DNA from: Echinostoma caproni
Lineage: Eukaryota > Platyhelminthes > Trematoda > Plagiorchiida > Echinostomatidae
Reading direction: 5' to 3'
DNA length: 11,413 nt
Assembly: GCA_900618425.1 (NCBI GenBank)
Contig: UZAN01055078.1
Coordinates: 1 to 11,413, forward strand
Within the stretch, counting starts at the first letter, position 1; the number at the start of each line of letters is the position of its first letter. The notes beneath the pieces are model-generated. The model was not told where the DNA came from. It made no database searches and saw only the letters and a list, made by a program, of their open reading frames with translations. Both the position numbers and the translations under genes were made by a program. This document shows, piece by piece, positions 1 to 7,913 of the stretch.

Positions 1-240
1 ACCACCACCGGATTTCTTGCCACATGATTCCCTGTCCTGCCGGTACAGGTCAAATCCGTCCATGGACACTAACGCGTCAGCAACATGGGGGTTCAGCCAA
101 GATTCTTGTATACAAATCAGGCAAGTATGAACGTGAATCCGGGAACAGAGAACAAGTGATAAATCCGAGATTTTCGTGAACAATGAACGTATGTTCGTAC
201 TCAGTAGTGATGGACGGACATTTTTGACGGAGGGGTGCAG
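1..240 (-). mobile_element. Non-LTR retrotransposon (CR1/jockey-type LINE) fragment: start of endonuclease domain
   Basis: Read on the minus strand from 240 to 1, this encodes 80 residues without a stop and runs off the window edge. Numbering from the first codon after the stop, it shows NIRSL at 16-20 (the N-x-R-S-L strand that opens LINE endonucleases, followed by a Lys), CIQESWLNP at 43-51 (the Q-E-T/S-W-L motif, whose Glu46 is the metal-binding residue), DGFDLYRQDR at 61-70 (the G-[FY]-x-x-x-R-x-D-R motif) and KKSGGG at 75-80. Order and spacing match the exonuclease-endonuclease-phosphatase fold used by CR1, jockey and related LINEs to nick target DNA before reverse transcription. These are roughly the first 80 of about 230 domain residues; the catalytic His/Asp region and the reverse transcriptase would lie left of base 1. 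No start codon is visible: the only Met is residue 60, and a TGA precedes the segment at 241-243. Family placement within LINEs is inference; the EN identity is firm. Confidence 0.88.
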
Positions 241-367
241 TCAAGAGCAACTTGCCATCCTGCCCGGTTGTGCTTTTTGTGTGAATTCCGAAATCCGAGA
301 GAATTGAGTGTGGCTGAATCAAATTGTGATGTGAATCCGTTAGGGTGTCTATCTTAAAAGCAAACAT
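241..367 (-). other. Probable 5' flank or decayed upstream part of the LINE fragment
   Basis: The endonuclease frame is closed here by TGA at 241-243, just downstream of an in-frame ATG at 256-258 (a five-codon reading, MASCS). A different minus-strand frame is open from 367 to 77 and overlaps the endonuclease frame out of register; within the endonuclease part its product has no LINE motifs. Either a single-base frameshift links the upstream sequence to the endonuclease frame, or this is non-coding 5' leader or host DNA beyond a 5'-truncated insertion. The sequence alone does not decide. I saw no target-site duplication, because the other end of the element is outside the window. Confidence 0.35.
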
Positions 368-835
368 TTTGTTTTACTGCATATTTCATACTAAAATGAT
401 ATATTTATCGATCCCAGAGTAATTTCTGCTTTCCGATATGTTTCATTGGTTCACGTCACACTTTTTGATAGACATCTCTGTTACCGTCTTACTCCGAGAC
501 GGTTCACCATTCAGTGTTGTAGAGCTCAATTAACCGGTTCCGATAGCAGAATCTTAGAGCCCCGTAAATGTGGGATATAGTGATTTACTGGGAGATCATA
601 CTAATGTTAGTCATAAAAAGGTACTCAGCCTTCAAATGACGTAGGGAGATTTAACAAGTGATTCAGCTGAGTTGAAGAAAGGGTTGACGTTCGAAATAAT
701 ATATTTACAAACAACTGTTTGAATAAGCATACGACATCATCCGATACTGAAATGATTGAATTGAGATAAAAACGCGAATGACGCAACTGATGCACTTTAT
801 GTTTCCAACCTGCCCATAAACCAACCAAAATGTAA

Positions 836-857
836 ACTTCTGTAAGATAACAGAAGT
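836..857. repeat. Perfect 8-bp hairpin, 6-nt loop
   Basis: ACTTCTGT at 836-843 pairs with ACAGAAGT at 850-857 across the loop AAGATA. Outside it, CAAAA at 826-830 can pair with TTTTG at 859-863 across an asymmetric internal loop, extending the structure to about 38 nt. There is no T-run that would make it a terminator, and nothing suggests a bacterial context. Function unknown. Confidence 0.5.
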
Positions 858-1393
858 GTTTTGAATAACGCGAAACCAACTCATGCATCGTATACAATAA
901 TTGACCTTAATCAGGCTGCGGAAATCTGCGAGAACCTGTTTCTAGTGCATTCCCTCTCGAAAACCTTTTTTTTGCCACTAACTCGTCTCCTCTCTAGAAC
1001 TGAGTTATTTTCCAATCAGAACCTCGCGACGATAAACTTGAAATAGTTGTATTACTCTTTCATCTGTGACTCTTTATCTCTAAAAATGTATCAGTTCTCG
1101 GTTGTTTGATAGAGGTGAGTCTATTCCAGTGCACCATGATGGATCGCGACTTCTGCTTACGCCATTCATGTAACAGTGATCGTGTCAAGGTCACTGCCTA
1201 ATGCTATTCAAGGTCAAATCGATATATCAGACGAAAACGTGTCCATTGTCCAGGTGTTACGTGAAATGTTCAACGTGTTGCACGCTAGACGAGTTCAGAT
1301 AAGTAAAGCTTAATGAGTGCAGCGATTTTTCGAATGAAGATTTAAATAAATAAATTAATTTAAAACGAAACCTGACAATGTGCAGGCGTTATG

Positions 1394-1415
1394 AGGTATC
1401 CTAGGTATCCTAGGA
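1394..1415. repeat. 9-bp tandem repeat, about 2.4 copies
   Basis: The unit AGGTATCCT occurs at 1394-1402 and 1403-1411, followed by the partial copy AGGA. Each unit junction creates the palindrome CCTAGG. It looks like a small slippage duplication. Confidence 0.6.
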
Positions 1416-2358
1416 CTCACACTCTACTTATCCATGCAAAAACTGTTTTGCAGTCTAACGTTAACAAATTCTCCTTTGCGTTTCCCCAGACAACCGTTTA
1501 GAACATGCGGAAAGCAAAAAAGTCCACGGAAAACGATATTTTTCTAACTCGTATCGACAAGCGGATATTTTTGTTGTGATAAAAACGAATTGGTTTCTGT
1601 GTTGTTCTATTTTAAAACATATTTGAATGCTGATATTCTTCTATTTTCTCCAAGGCTTTTTTCGCATAAACCTGAAGTTAAGGCGATAGTAGAATTATAA
1701 AAATCAAGCTCTTAGCTGATAGGGATTATCACCACTTAGAATAATAATTGAAAGATCAATGAAAAACGAAAGTAAACAGGGCGTTGCCCGATGTTCAAGG
1801 GTACAGCTATGGTAAAAGAAGTTGAAAGTGAGAGTCTTCAGCTGTGCATGACTGAAAGACCTAAACATGAATGGTTTCTCTAATCTATCAATCGGCAATT
1901 TACACAGACATGTATTCACCGAAAAACGCAACACCGATAATTTGGGTAAATTCTTTCTCCCTATCTCTCTTTCTGGTATGTTCGACCAATAACCAACTGT
2001 CTGCAGAACGCCTTAAGGATTTCTAAGGAATCTAGAGTGTTTCGCAAACCCACTTATCGTCTGGACAATCTCACAGTTTTAAATAAATGAACCCAAAATT
2101 GACAATTTTAGCTCTTTTCGAATTGTCGTGATCAAATTGCAAATAAAATGAGGAGGAGGGGATCTGAACGCTGTGTGTAAATATCATTCAGCGCATATCC
2201 TTTGATTTCAGCTCTTTGTTTTTCTTGCATTTCATCCACAAAACTGTATCCCAGTCAGTTACCTTTTTAAAACCAAAACTCACATGTCATACAGCTGGAT
2301 TGCTAAGTCCCATGCTGACCCTGCCGCACTGCATGCATTGATCTGCGACTAATGTCTT

Positions 2359-2595
2359 TCAACGCATCATTGTGGACTGAAAGTCAGAAATTTGTCTGTC
2401 ACGTTTGGTTGGGTCGGGTTGATCGAGTTCGCATCGGGATCCGGCACAGACATAATTGTCTGTGGCAACACACTTGAACCACTCAAACACCGCCGCATAC
2501 TTGGTAACCGACTTCAGTGAAACAACAACAACACACATTACAGTTACTTTAGGCACAAAAAGCGCGTAACTACGCTCAATCGACATTCTGTCCAT
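2359..2595 (-). CDS. Small cysteine-containing ORF, 78 aa, uncharacterised
   Basis: From an ATG at 2595 (a second ATG lies at 2586) this reads 78 residues to TGA. Residues of about 16-28 are hydrophobic (KVTVMCVVVVSL), weakly like a signal or anchor segment. It is followed by FEWFKC and a cysteine cluster spaced C-x7-C-x4-C within KCVATDNYVCAGSRCELD, then a basic tail TKRDRQ. Small secreted Cys-rich peptides of parasites and other invertebrates can look like this, but no known family is evident and three cysteines cannot all pair with each other. It shares its frame with the 2982-2641 open block, with two stops between them. It may be a spurious ORF in GC-richer DNA. Confidence 0.2.
   Translation of the reverse strand: MDRMSIERSYALFVPKVTVMCVVVVSLKSVTKYAAVFEWFKCVATDNYVCAGSRCELDQPDPTKRDRQISDFQSTMMR
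2521..2532. repeat. (AAC)4 microsatellite
   Basis: Four AAC units are followed directly by ACACAC. This is a short simple repeat of the kind common in eukaryotic DNA. Confidence 0.6.
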
Positions 2596-2866
2596 TGTCA
2601 CATGTTCCCATATCAATTAGATGTGTTGAATAAACGTTCAGCACAGTTCTGTCCATATAAATACACACACGCACAAAACATGTGGTTTGGACTGAGCCTT
2701 GACTGCCGGGCATTGTTGGTCGTACATGTACATGCGAAGGAGACCGGCAACGGTATTTGCAAAGACATCCACTACCATGGCTGGGTTGAGCATAGGATAC
2801 GAGGCTGGTGTGACCATAGTATTGTGCATTGAGTGGGCACATGAACTGTGGAACGGCCGAGGCCAT
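2576..2866 (-). CDS. Uncharacterised ORF, 96 aa, in a favourable start context
   Basis: An ATG at 2866 lies in the context CCAGGATGG, which has the purine-rich start surroundings and +4 G favoured in animals. It opens 96 residues beginning MASAVPQFMCPLNAQYYG. The same frame is open upstream to about 3028, so this is part of the longest open frame of the window (about 150 codons), with a hydrophobic upstream part around LLYIYHLPIRPFALF. No domain is recognised. It overlaps the other minus-strand frame (2982-2641) and a plus-strand frame at 2602-2832, so at most one is real. All are open partly because this DNA is GC-rich. Confidence 0.15.
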   Translation of the reverse strand: MASAVPQFMCPLNAQYYGHTSLVSYAQPSHGSGCLCKYRCRSPSHVHVRPTMPGSQGSVQTTCFVRVCIYMDRTVLNVYSTHLIDMGTCDNGQNVD

Positions 2867-2879
2867 CCTGGTTTGTGAA

Positions 2880-2891
2880 TGCGTGCGTGCG
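2880..2891. repeat. (TGCG)3 simple repeat
   Basis: Three TGCG units lie inside the GC-richer segment. The repeat is CpG-dense and probably arose by slippage. Confidence 0.55.
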
Positions 2892-3200
2892 TTTGTGAAA
2901 CAGACCAACACGGAGACAGAGGAAATAAAAAGAGCGAACGGGCGAATAGGAAGATGATAGATGTAAAGTAAACACTTGAGAACTAAACGAGGAGACTGCG
3001 ATAAGTTGAATTGCAAGGAAACACTCAAGAGGGCGCTTGCATGTGTATAAGTGTGTAAGTTTACAAGTGTGAATCTGGTTCCAGAGAAACAGTATATCTC
3101 AGAAACACGGTAAACAAACGGTTTCTCCGTCGTTGATTAAAAAGTAACATTCGACATATTTGCGCTCAGTCACATTGTTATCCTAAACGACCTACGGACA

Positions 3201-3235
3201 TGGATTGAAAGGAAGGTATCCTTTCGATTGATCCA
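3201..3235. repeat. Two-part hairpin (7-bp inner stem, 5-bp outer stem)
   Basis: GAAAGGA at 3207-3213 pairs with TCCTTTC at 3219-3225 around the loop AGGTA. TGGAT at 3201-3205 pairs with ATCCA at 3231-3235, leaving one unpaired base on the left and GATTG on the right. No function is assigned. Confidence 0.5.
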
Positions 3236-3691
3236 AGTTGGCAAGAAAGTCACCTATCACGAGGAGAATATGCATCAGATTTTGATCAGTCGACCCAACC
3301 AGACAGTGAAACCGATATCACTCATGGCAATTTAGGATAAATCAAACTTTCTTGACTATGACTGATTAAAGTACCTGATGATTGTGCGGAAACACATTGG
3401 TCGGAAAGCAACATACGTCTTTGTGCAGCATACCTAAATGGACTATATGCAGTTAAATGTCATTTAGTACCCCTACTAGTGATCCAACAGGTTTGACATA
3501 TTCTCTCACGAGACAGAAACTTTCATACCGACACGGCATATTATCGCGGCTTTTACTTGGTTAAGTGGTCTTAAAACAATGAGAGGAAATTGAAGTTGAT
3601 CGGGGATCACTTATATGCGCCGTCGCCCCTCATTCATTCTTGATTTGGATTTCCTTTGCACGGAATAGTATAAAACACAATTAAGCAGCTT

Positions 3692-3705
3692 TTGTACATG
3701 TACAA
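3692..3705. repeat. 14-bp perfect palindrome
   Basis: TTGTACATGTACAA reads the same on both strands. Its core GTACATGTAC also occurs at 2722-2731. Palindromes like this can bind dimeric factors, but two copies in 11 kb of AT-rich DNA is weak evidence. Confidence 0.45.
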
Positions 3706-3915
3706 GTGAGCATTTGACCTTGAAACAAATACTTTGTACACCGAGAACTTGGAACATTTAATTACTTGAGGCCTTGTCCTAAGCTCAAGGAAACTTTTGA
3801 TTTGGGAGCACATCAGTACTACGTCTTGAAAAGCGAACTCTTATTAATGAACCATTCGTTATGGAAACATTTGCTAGATGTTTAGTGGAAAACAACAACA
3901 TTAGTGTTGTATACC

Positions 3916-4107
3916 ATGGCAAGTGGACGCAAATGCTACACGGTAGTCAATTACACCTCTCTTTGTGGAATGAAATGGAGTTGGTCTTTAATTTGCAAAT
4001 TATACCCAGGTAGGCATATTGGGACAAAAATACTGGTCAGAATTGTAAACGAACACCGATTGCATAGACTGAATAAACGACTGAGCATCCACCGTGTATA
4101 TAGATAG
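3916..4107 (+). CDS. Small ORF with optimal start context, 63 aa, uncharacterised
   Basis: The ATG at 3916 sits in ACCATGG, the ideal animal start context, and opens 63 residues (MASGRKCYTVVNYTSLCGMK...) ending IHRVYR then TAG. The product is basic and contains three cysteines; no domain is recognised. A CAG/GTAGGC sequence at about 4008-4017 could act as a splice donor within it. Nothing in the flanks supports a promoter or further exons, so a chance ORF is the leading alternative. Confidence 0.15.
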   Translation: MASGRKCYTVVNYTSLCGMKWSWSLICKLYPGRHIGTKILVRIVNEHRLHRLNKRLSIHRVYR

Positions 4108-4855
4108 ACATTCAAATTCTTGTGGTACTACTAGATAAACAGAGGTGATTAATAGATTGTTTCAGCTGTTGCTAGTTCTATGTTTTGAAACTTCATAGGA
4201 TACAGCTTACTATCAATCATTTTTACCTGCCGTGACATAGATCATTATAGCCACAGGGGTCATCTATGGCTTCTGCTCAGACTCAGCGCCTATAACTGTC
4301 ATCATTTCTCCATTTTCATTTTCCTGCATAGAGTCCTTCATTTTATTTTTTATTGATTCTGTTATTTATTTACTAAATCACATATGTGTAAGTAAACACT
4401 TTCTGATCCATTATTTTCTTTCGTATCCCATTTACAGTTATCCATCTTGAGCATTTCCACAACAGAAACAAACAGANATATTTTAGTGGAATCTGTACAG
4501 AAAAGGACGGGGAGAAAAAAAAAGTACGCACCGGAGGTCTCTTTATGCCCTACACTTTTGTAATCATATCATTAGGGATTTCTTTGTATTTGATCTGCCC
4601 TGTTTTGGGGATACTAACTAAGTATATTTTCATTAACTTACTTGTATATATTTTACCCTTCCTGTTGCCGTGTTTAATTTGCTTCGAACACAAAAGCGTG
4701 AAATTGTTTTAATGAGATTCATGTCATAGTTGTGTGAAGGTAAGTGAATTTCTGTAAACCACATAATTTCTATATATTTCTGTTTCTGACTGTGTACTGG
4801 GTGGCCATTCGTATAACTTCTTCAAACAAGCCCCCTGGTTTCAAGAAACGCAAAC

Positions 4856-4873
4856 GGCATTTATGTTAATGCC
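4856..4873. repeat. 6-bp perfect hairpin, 6-nt loop
   Basis: GGCATT at 4856-4861 pairs with AATGCC at 4868-4873 around TATGTT. It lies about 90 bp before the stronger inverted repeat at 4961-5000. Confidence 0.45.
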
Positions 4874-4960
4874 ACGAATCACATTGCGCGAATCATTTTG
4901 CTATAACCATTTGTGAAACTAAACTTGATTAGTGTGCTTAATTTTCCATTAGTTACGTTG

Positions 4961-5000
4961 CCACTAATGCTAAAGCAGAACGAAACACCACCATTAGTGG
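4961..5000. repeat. 9-bp perfect inverted repeat, 22-nt spacer
   Basis: CCACTAATG at 4961-4969 pairs with CATTAGTGG at 4992-5000. The ATTAGTG core also appears at 4928-4934, with a near match (ATTAGTT) at 4948-4954, so the motif clusters within about 75 bp. This could be a factor-binding cluster or the remains of a small palindromic element. Confidence 0.5.
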
Positions 5001-5891
5001 GTCGTTTCTTGTTACTTATAATGTGCACTGGTATTAGAGATTCCGGAATCGCCAAATAACTCCACTTTAAAAAGGAGACAGAGAACGAAGTAAATCAGTG
5101 CTAAAAGGTAGTTTTAACCCTGTACGCTCCTCTATGATTGTCGTTTTCATTTTAGGACCGCGTGTGGCTTTCAAATTTCGTCAATTTACAAGTTTTGCTG
5201 TAATCAAACCAAATCGGACAATACCACACGTTTGCCGAACTAAACGTTTCCTCTTCAGCTTAACTGTATGTTCACATTTTCCTATCTGTACCAACGCATT
5301 GTGATACGGTTATTTTACATTGTTGCTATGTTCTATATCCCTAAATTTTCGTTGTTCACTTTCAATCCGTTTGCACGTTATCACGCTGGCTGTTCCTTGT
5401 TGCCTTCGTGCCTGAACGCAAACTTGTGTTAGCGCTTAGCGGTACATTTCTTTTGCTACGGTACACCAGTACACACCTGTCACAACTACATGTCCTCTGG
5501 TGTGATCAGCAGTAACGTGCTTCTTTGCGAGACCCCTTTAGAAACTCGTCAAGATTGGTTCACTTCACAGTTATGCTCTAGTTTGTGAACTACACCCGAA
5601 AACAGATTGAACTCATCAAATGGAGCCAATGTAGAGTAACTTTCCGTTTTAGGAGAACAATGAGGGCGCTTAGAAAACTTTCAGGAATTCCGAAAAAGTA
5701 TCATGCTAGTTGAAGGGTAGTTTCTCAGAATGAAACCATCTCCCATTTGTGTCTCCATGATTCTCAGTTGTAAAATCCAATCTCTAATCGAAATTTACGA
5801 CTGAACTCACTAAATAAGCCAAAATGTGCGAAGACTCTCAGGCAGTGTTGATCAACCTTTAGGAAACCAAATTGATGGGGAAATAATATAA

Positions 5892-6146
5892 ATGGATGTT
5901 TACGCTGGCAACCGTGTCGATCAATCAAGTAATTATGCCAAATTAGGTGCCGTTGTTAGCAAATATCAAACATCGGTTGTGTCGTTTGACCAAAACTGTG
6001 CTCTCTTATGCTGTGCTCCTCAATGTAGGCCTAAACATTTTCTTCCGGTCATTTATTCGTGTGAATGCAGCCTCTTGCTCCTCTTCAAGGACTTTTACGG
6101 TACTCTTACCACTGCAATGATTCGGTATGTAGATAGTTTTATTTGA
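5892..6146 (+). CDS. Uncharacterised ORF, 84 aa, low confidence
   Basis: The ATG at 5892 directly follows an in-frame TAA and opens 84 residues. The start context is poor (T at -3). The middle is cysteine-rich (CALLCCAPQCRPKH, then CEC) and is followed by a hydrophobic leucine run. No family is recognised, and there is no promoter or splice evidence. It is listed because it is one of the longer ATG-initiated plus-strand frames and overlaps no better candidate. Confidence 0.12.
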   Translation: MDVYAGNRVDQSSNYAKLGAVVSKYQTSVVSFDQNCALLCCAPQCRPKHFLPVIYSCECSLLLLFKDFYGTLTTAMIRYVDSFI

Positions 6147-6745
6147 ATTAGTTGTGGAAATTTTAGCAATTATGATACCGAGTTTCCTAACCCCTTTCGT
6201 TTTACAATACAGTGTTACCTATACCAAAAGATTCGATGCACATTAGGATTTCCATTTGATCAAACTCGTTCATCTGCTTTGTGTAGAGTACCCCTTCCCC
6301 GCAACCCCGTTAGGAACATGTGATCACCCAATGCGGAAATTTTTTTCTTTACCCAACGTCTTCTCTTTACTCAAAGTCGTGATAACACCACATCCCGTGC
6401 ACCTCATCAGACTGAGAGCCATAAATTATTTGTCCCTCAAACCTTAGCGTTTCTAGTTCTAACCGTTCCGTTTTATGAGAACGTTTGAAAGTTAGTTAGA
6501 CCTTTCTTATGACGTTTTCTGCCCCTTAGTTACTATTTATATCAGCCGCCACACGTTAACTAAATTCATCTTGAACTTGAGTGTCCTTTTAGAAGTGCGC
6601 GATCTTTCTATATTCATTAGGGGCGAACTTCGCAGGCTCAACTCTGTGAACGCCCGTGATTAGCTTGAGAGAACATGAGCACATAAAGCTTGATAAGCCC
6701 TCATGCAGATTTCTGTCATCGAATTCCCAGGCTGCGCAACTGGTG

Positions 6746-6748
<3 letters not shown>
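6147..6748. other. Non-coding stretch
   Basis: I see no gene, RNA or repeat of note here. A plus-strand frame at 6256-6447 lacks an ATG at its start and has no motif. Confidence 0.45.

Positions 6749-6802
<54 letters not shown>
6749..6802. repeat. Compound microsatellite (AT)15(AG)12
   Basis: Fifteen AT units at 6749-6778 pass directly into twelve AG units at 6779-6802 with no interruption. Perfect compound dinucleotide tracts are typical of eukaryotic genomes and are usually length-polymorphic. An open frame across it on the minus strand encodes only alternating Ser-Leu and Tyr-Ile and is an artefact. Confidence 0.97.
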
Positions 6803-7913
6803 TTAAAATCAGAGCTTCTGTAACACGAGAGCTCGATATGAACAATGTGTTCATAAAAGAGGAAGATAAGGTTCTATCTCCCAAGTATTAAATACGGGCC
6901 CCTCAAAATTGCGTACCATTGACCATAATTCAGTTATTTTGAAGGTATATGAAAGGTTCCCTCCAAAAGCATCATCCCCACCGTTGATGAATCACATCAA
7001 TTTGCATACAACGCGCAACGACTTACCCTCAATGTCCTTTTCGATCTCATCCACCTCGCTATATCCTCCCTTGATAAGAAAAAACAAGGCCGTTTGCGTT
7101 TATTTTCTGGACTAGATAAACGTCTTCCACACCATANACACCATATATCGAAAACTACTGTGAAATGTCATTTCCTCAGGTAGCGTTCAACATCCTACAA
7201 ATCAGCTCTTGTCCAACAATTTTTCACAAGGTCAGCACTTCACACACTCCAGAGATCGATATCAAGAACGGTAAATAGCGTAGATTTTCATGCCACGTAT
7301 CATACTGTCCGCATCATTCGGGAGTAACCGGACCAAACTGGAACATTACTATCACCGGTTAGCATCTCGCCTTATTTTTATTTAACATATTAGGAAAAAG
7401 ACGTATCTCTTGATGAGGTGGTATCCGGAATCCTCAAATTACTTCCCATAAAACCCAAATCCCATGCTGACGTAAATCAGTGTCAAATACGAGTTTCACT
7501 CCTTCATACCTTTCCTTGATTGACGGTTTTGTCTTGGGGCAGTTTTACTGTAAACCAATTAAAATTGCCTTTCGTTCATAAAATCATAACTGAGTTTATA
7601 TTGCCATTGGAAACAGACTGATACATTAGCTTTTGCAGCTGATTTTCCTCTATCTATTGACGTCCTTGTCGCATTTTAATGTGAAACAATCAAATAGGTT
7701 TTACCCCTGTTAAGACCAAAATTTGATTCTGTTTTCCGCGGAGAAGGCCGATTATAGTGACAGTAATTAGGCCCTGAATGTTCTCTAATAGCCACAGGAG
7801 AGGTTATGTTAGCCGCGGAGTTATCCAGCAGCAACAATACACAGGTTTCGAGCAGCCAGGCACACGCGGATCGGGCATAGGAAGAAGGCGACTTAGAGAC
7901 TAAAACGCTTATC
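6803..7913. other. Non-coding stretch
   Basis: Only short open frames without motifs are seen, for example 6909-7115 plus and 7676-7966 minus. A 9-bp tandem duplication containing an ambiguous base lies at 7129-7145. GC rises slightly around 7740-7890 without a recognisable product. Confidence 0.4.
7129..7145. repeat. Short tandem duplication ACACCATA with ambiguous base
   Basis: ACACCATA at 7129-7136 is repeated at 7138-7145 with the N at 7137 between the copies. The N may reflect uncertainty in repeat number or base calling in the assembly. Confidence 0.5.

Larger units (their letters stand above)
368..1902. other. Non-coding stretch, no recognisable gene
   Basis: Open frames here are short, such as one on the minus strand at 625-897 and one at 1704-1934, and they show no domain or motif I recognise. 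The stretch is AT-rich, with runs such as AAATAAATAAATTAATTTA near 1345. It contains a hairpin at 836-857, a 6-bp stem with a 9-nt loop at 483-503, and a short tandem repeat at 1394-1415. Intergenic or intronic DNA is the simplest reading. Confidence 0.5.
1903..2982 (-). pseudogene. Stop-depleted minus-strand frame, possible decayed gene or exons of unknown identity
   Basis: In the minus-strand frame whose codons start at 2982, the roughly 360 codons down to 1903 contain only eight stops (at 2638, 2617, 2359, 2287, 2188, 2071, 2032 and 2023), where I estimate about 17-22 by chance at this composition. Open blocks include 2982-2641 (114 codons), 2616-2362 (85 codons) and 2022-1903 (40 codons, with a charged run HTRKRDREKEF). 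Bases from about 2290 to 3000 are near 50% GC; I counted 32 of 60 in 2401-2460 and 33 of 60 in 2701-2760, against 14 of 60 in 8641-8700. I recognise no protein family, no strong splice pair that removes the stops, and no transposase or polymerase motif. Alternatives are a multi-exon gene with introns covering the stops, or chance openness caused by GC content. Confidence 0.22.
3030..3915. other. Non-coding stretch with hairpin and palindrome
   Basis: No open frame worth calling occurs here. The stretch contains a two-part hairpin at 3201-3235 and a 14-bp palindrome at 3692-3705. GC drops again compared with 2290-3000. Intergenic or intronic DNA is likely. Confidence 0.45.
4108..5891. other. 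Non-coding, T-rich stretch with inverted repeats
   Basis: This is AT-rich, and the plus strand around 4300-4700 is notably T-rich (such as TTTTATTTTTTATTGATT near 4340). One ambiguous base lies at 4477. No gene is recognised; the open frame at 5098-5304 has no motif. Hairpins lie at 4856-4873 and 4961-5000. The stretch could be intron, intergenic DNA or the 3' part of an old repeat, but no diagnostic end is visible. Confidence 0.45.

Noticed and set aside
625..897. Minus-strand 90-codon open frame
   Set aside because: No domain, signal or splice evidence was found; stop-free runs of this size are expected by chance in a window this long.
4737..4746. Perfect splice donor consensus AAG/GTAAGTG
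   Set aside because: No open frame leads into it on the plus strand, so on its own it is a chance match.
6660..6884. Minus-strand ORF spanning the microsatellite
   Set aside because: Its Ser-Leu and Tyr-Ile alternation is simply translation of the AG and AT repeats.
4247..7800. Shared 11-mer ATAGCCACAGG near 4248 and 7788
   Set aside because: By my estimate several 11-base matches are expected by chance in 11 kb, and the similarity does not extend.
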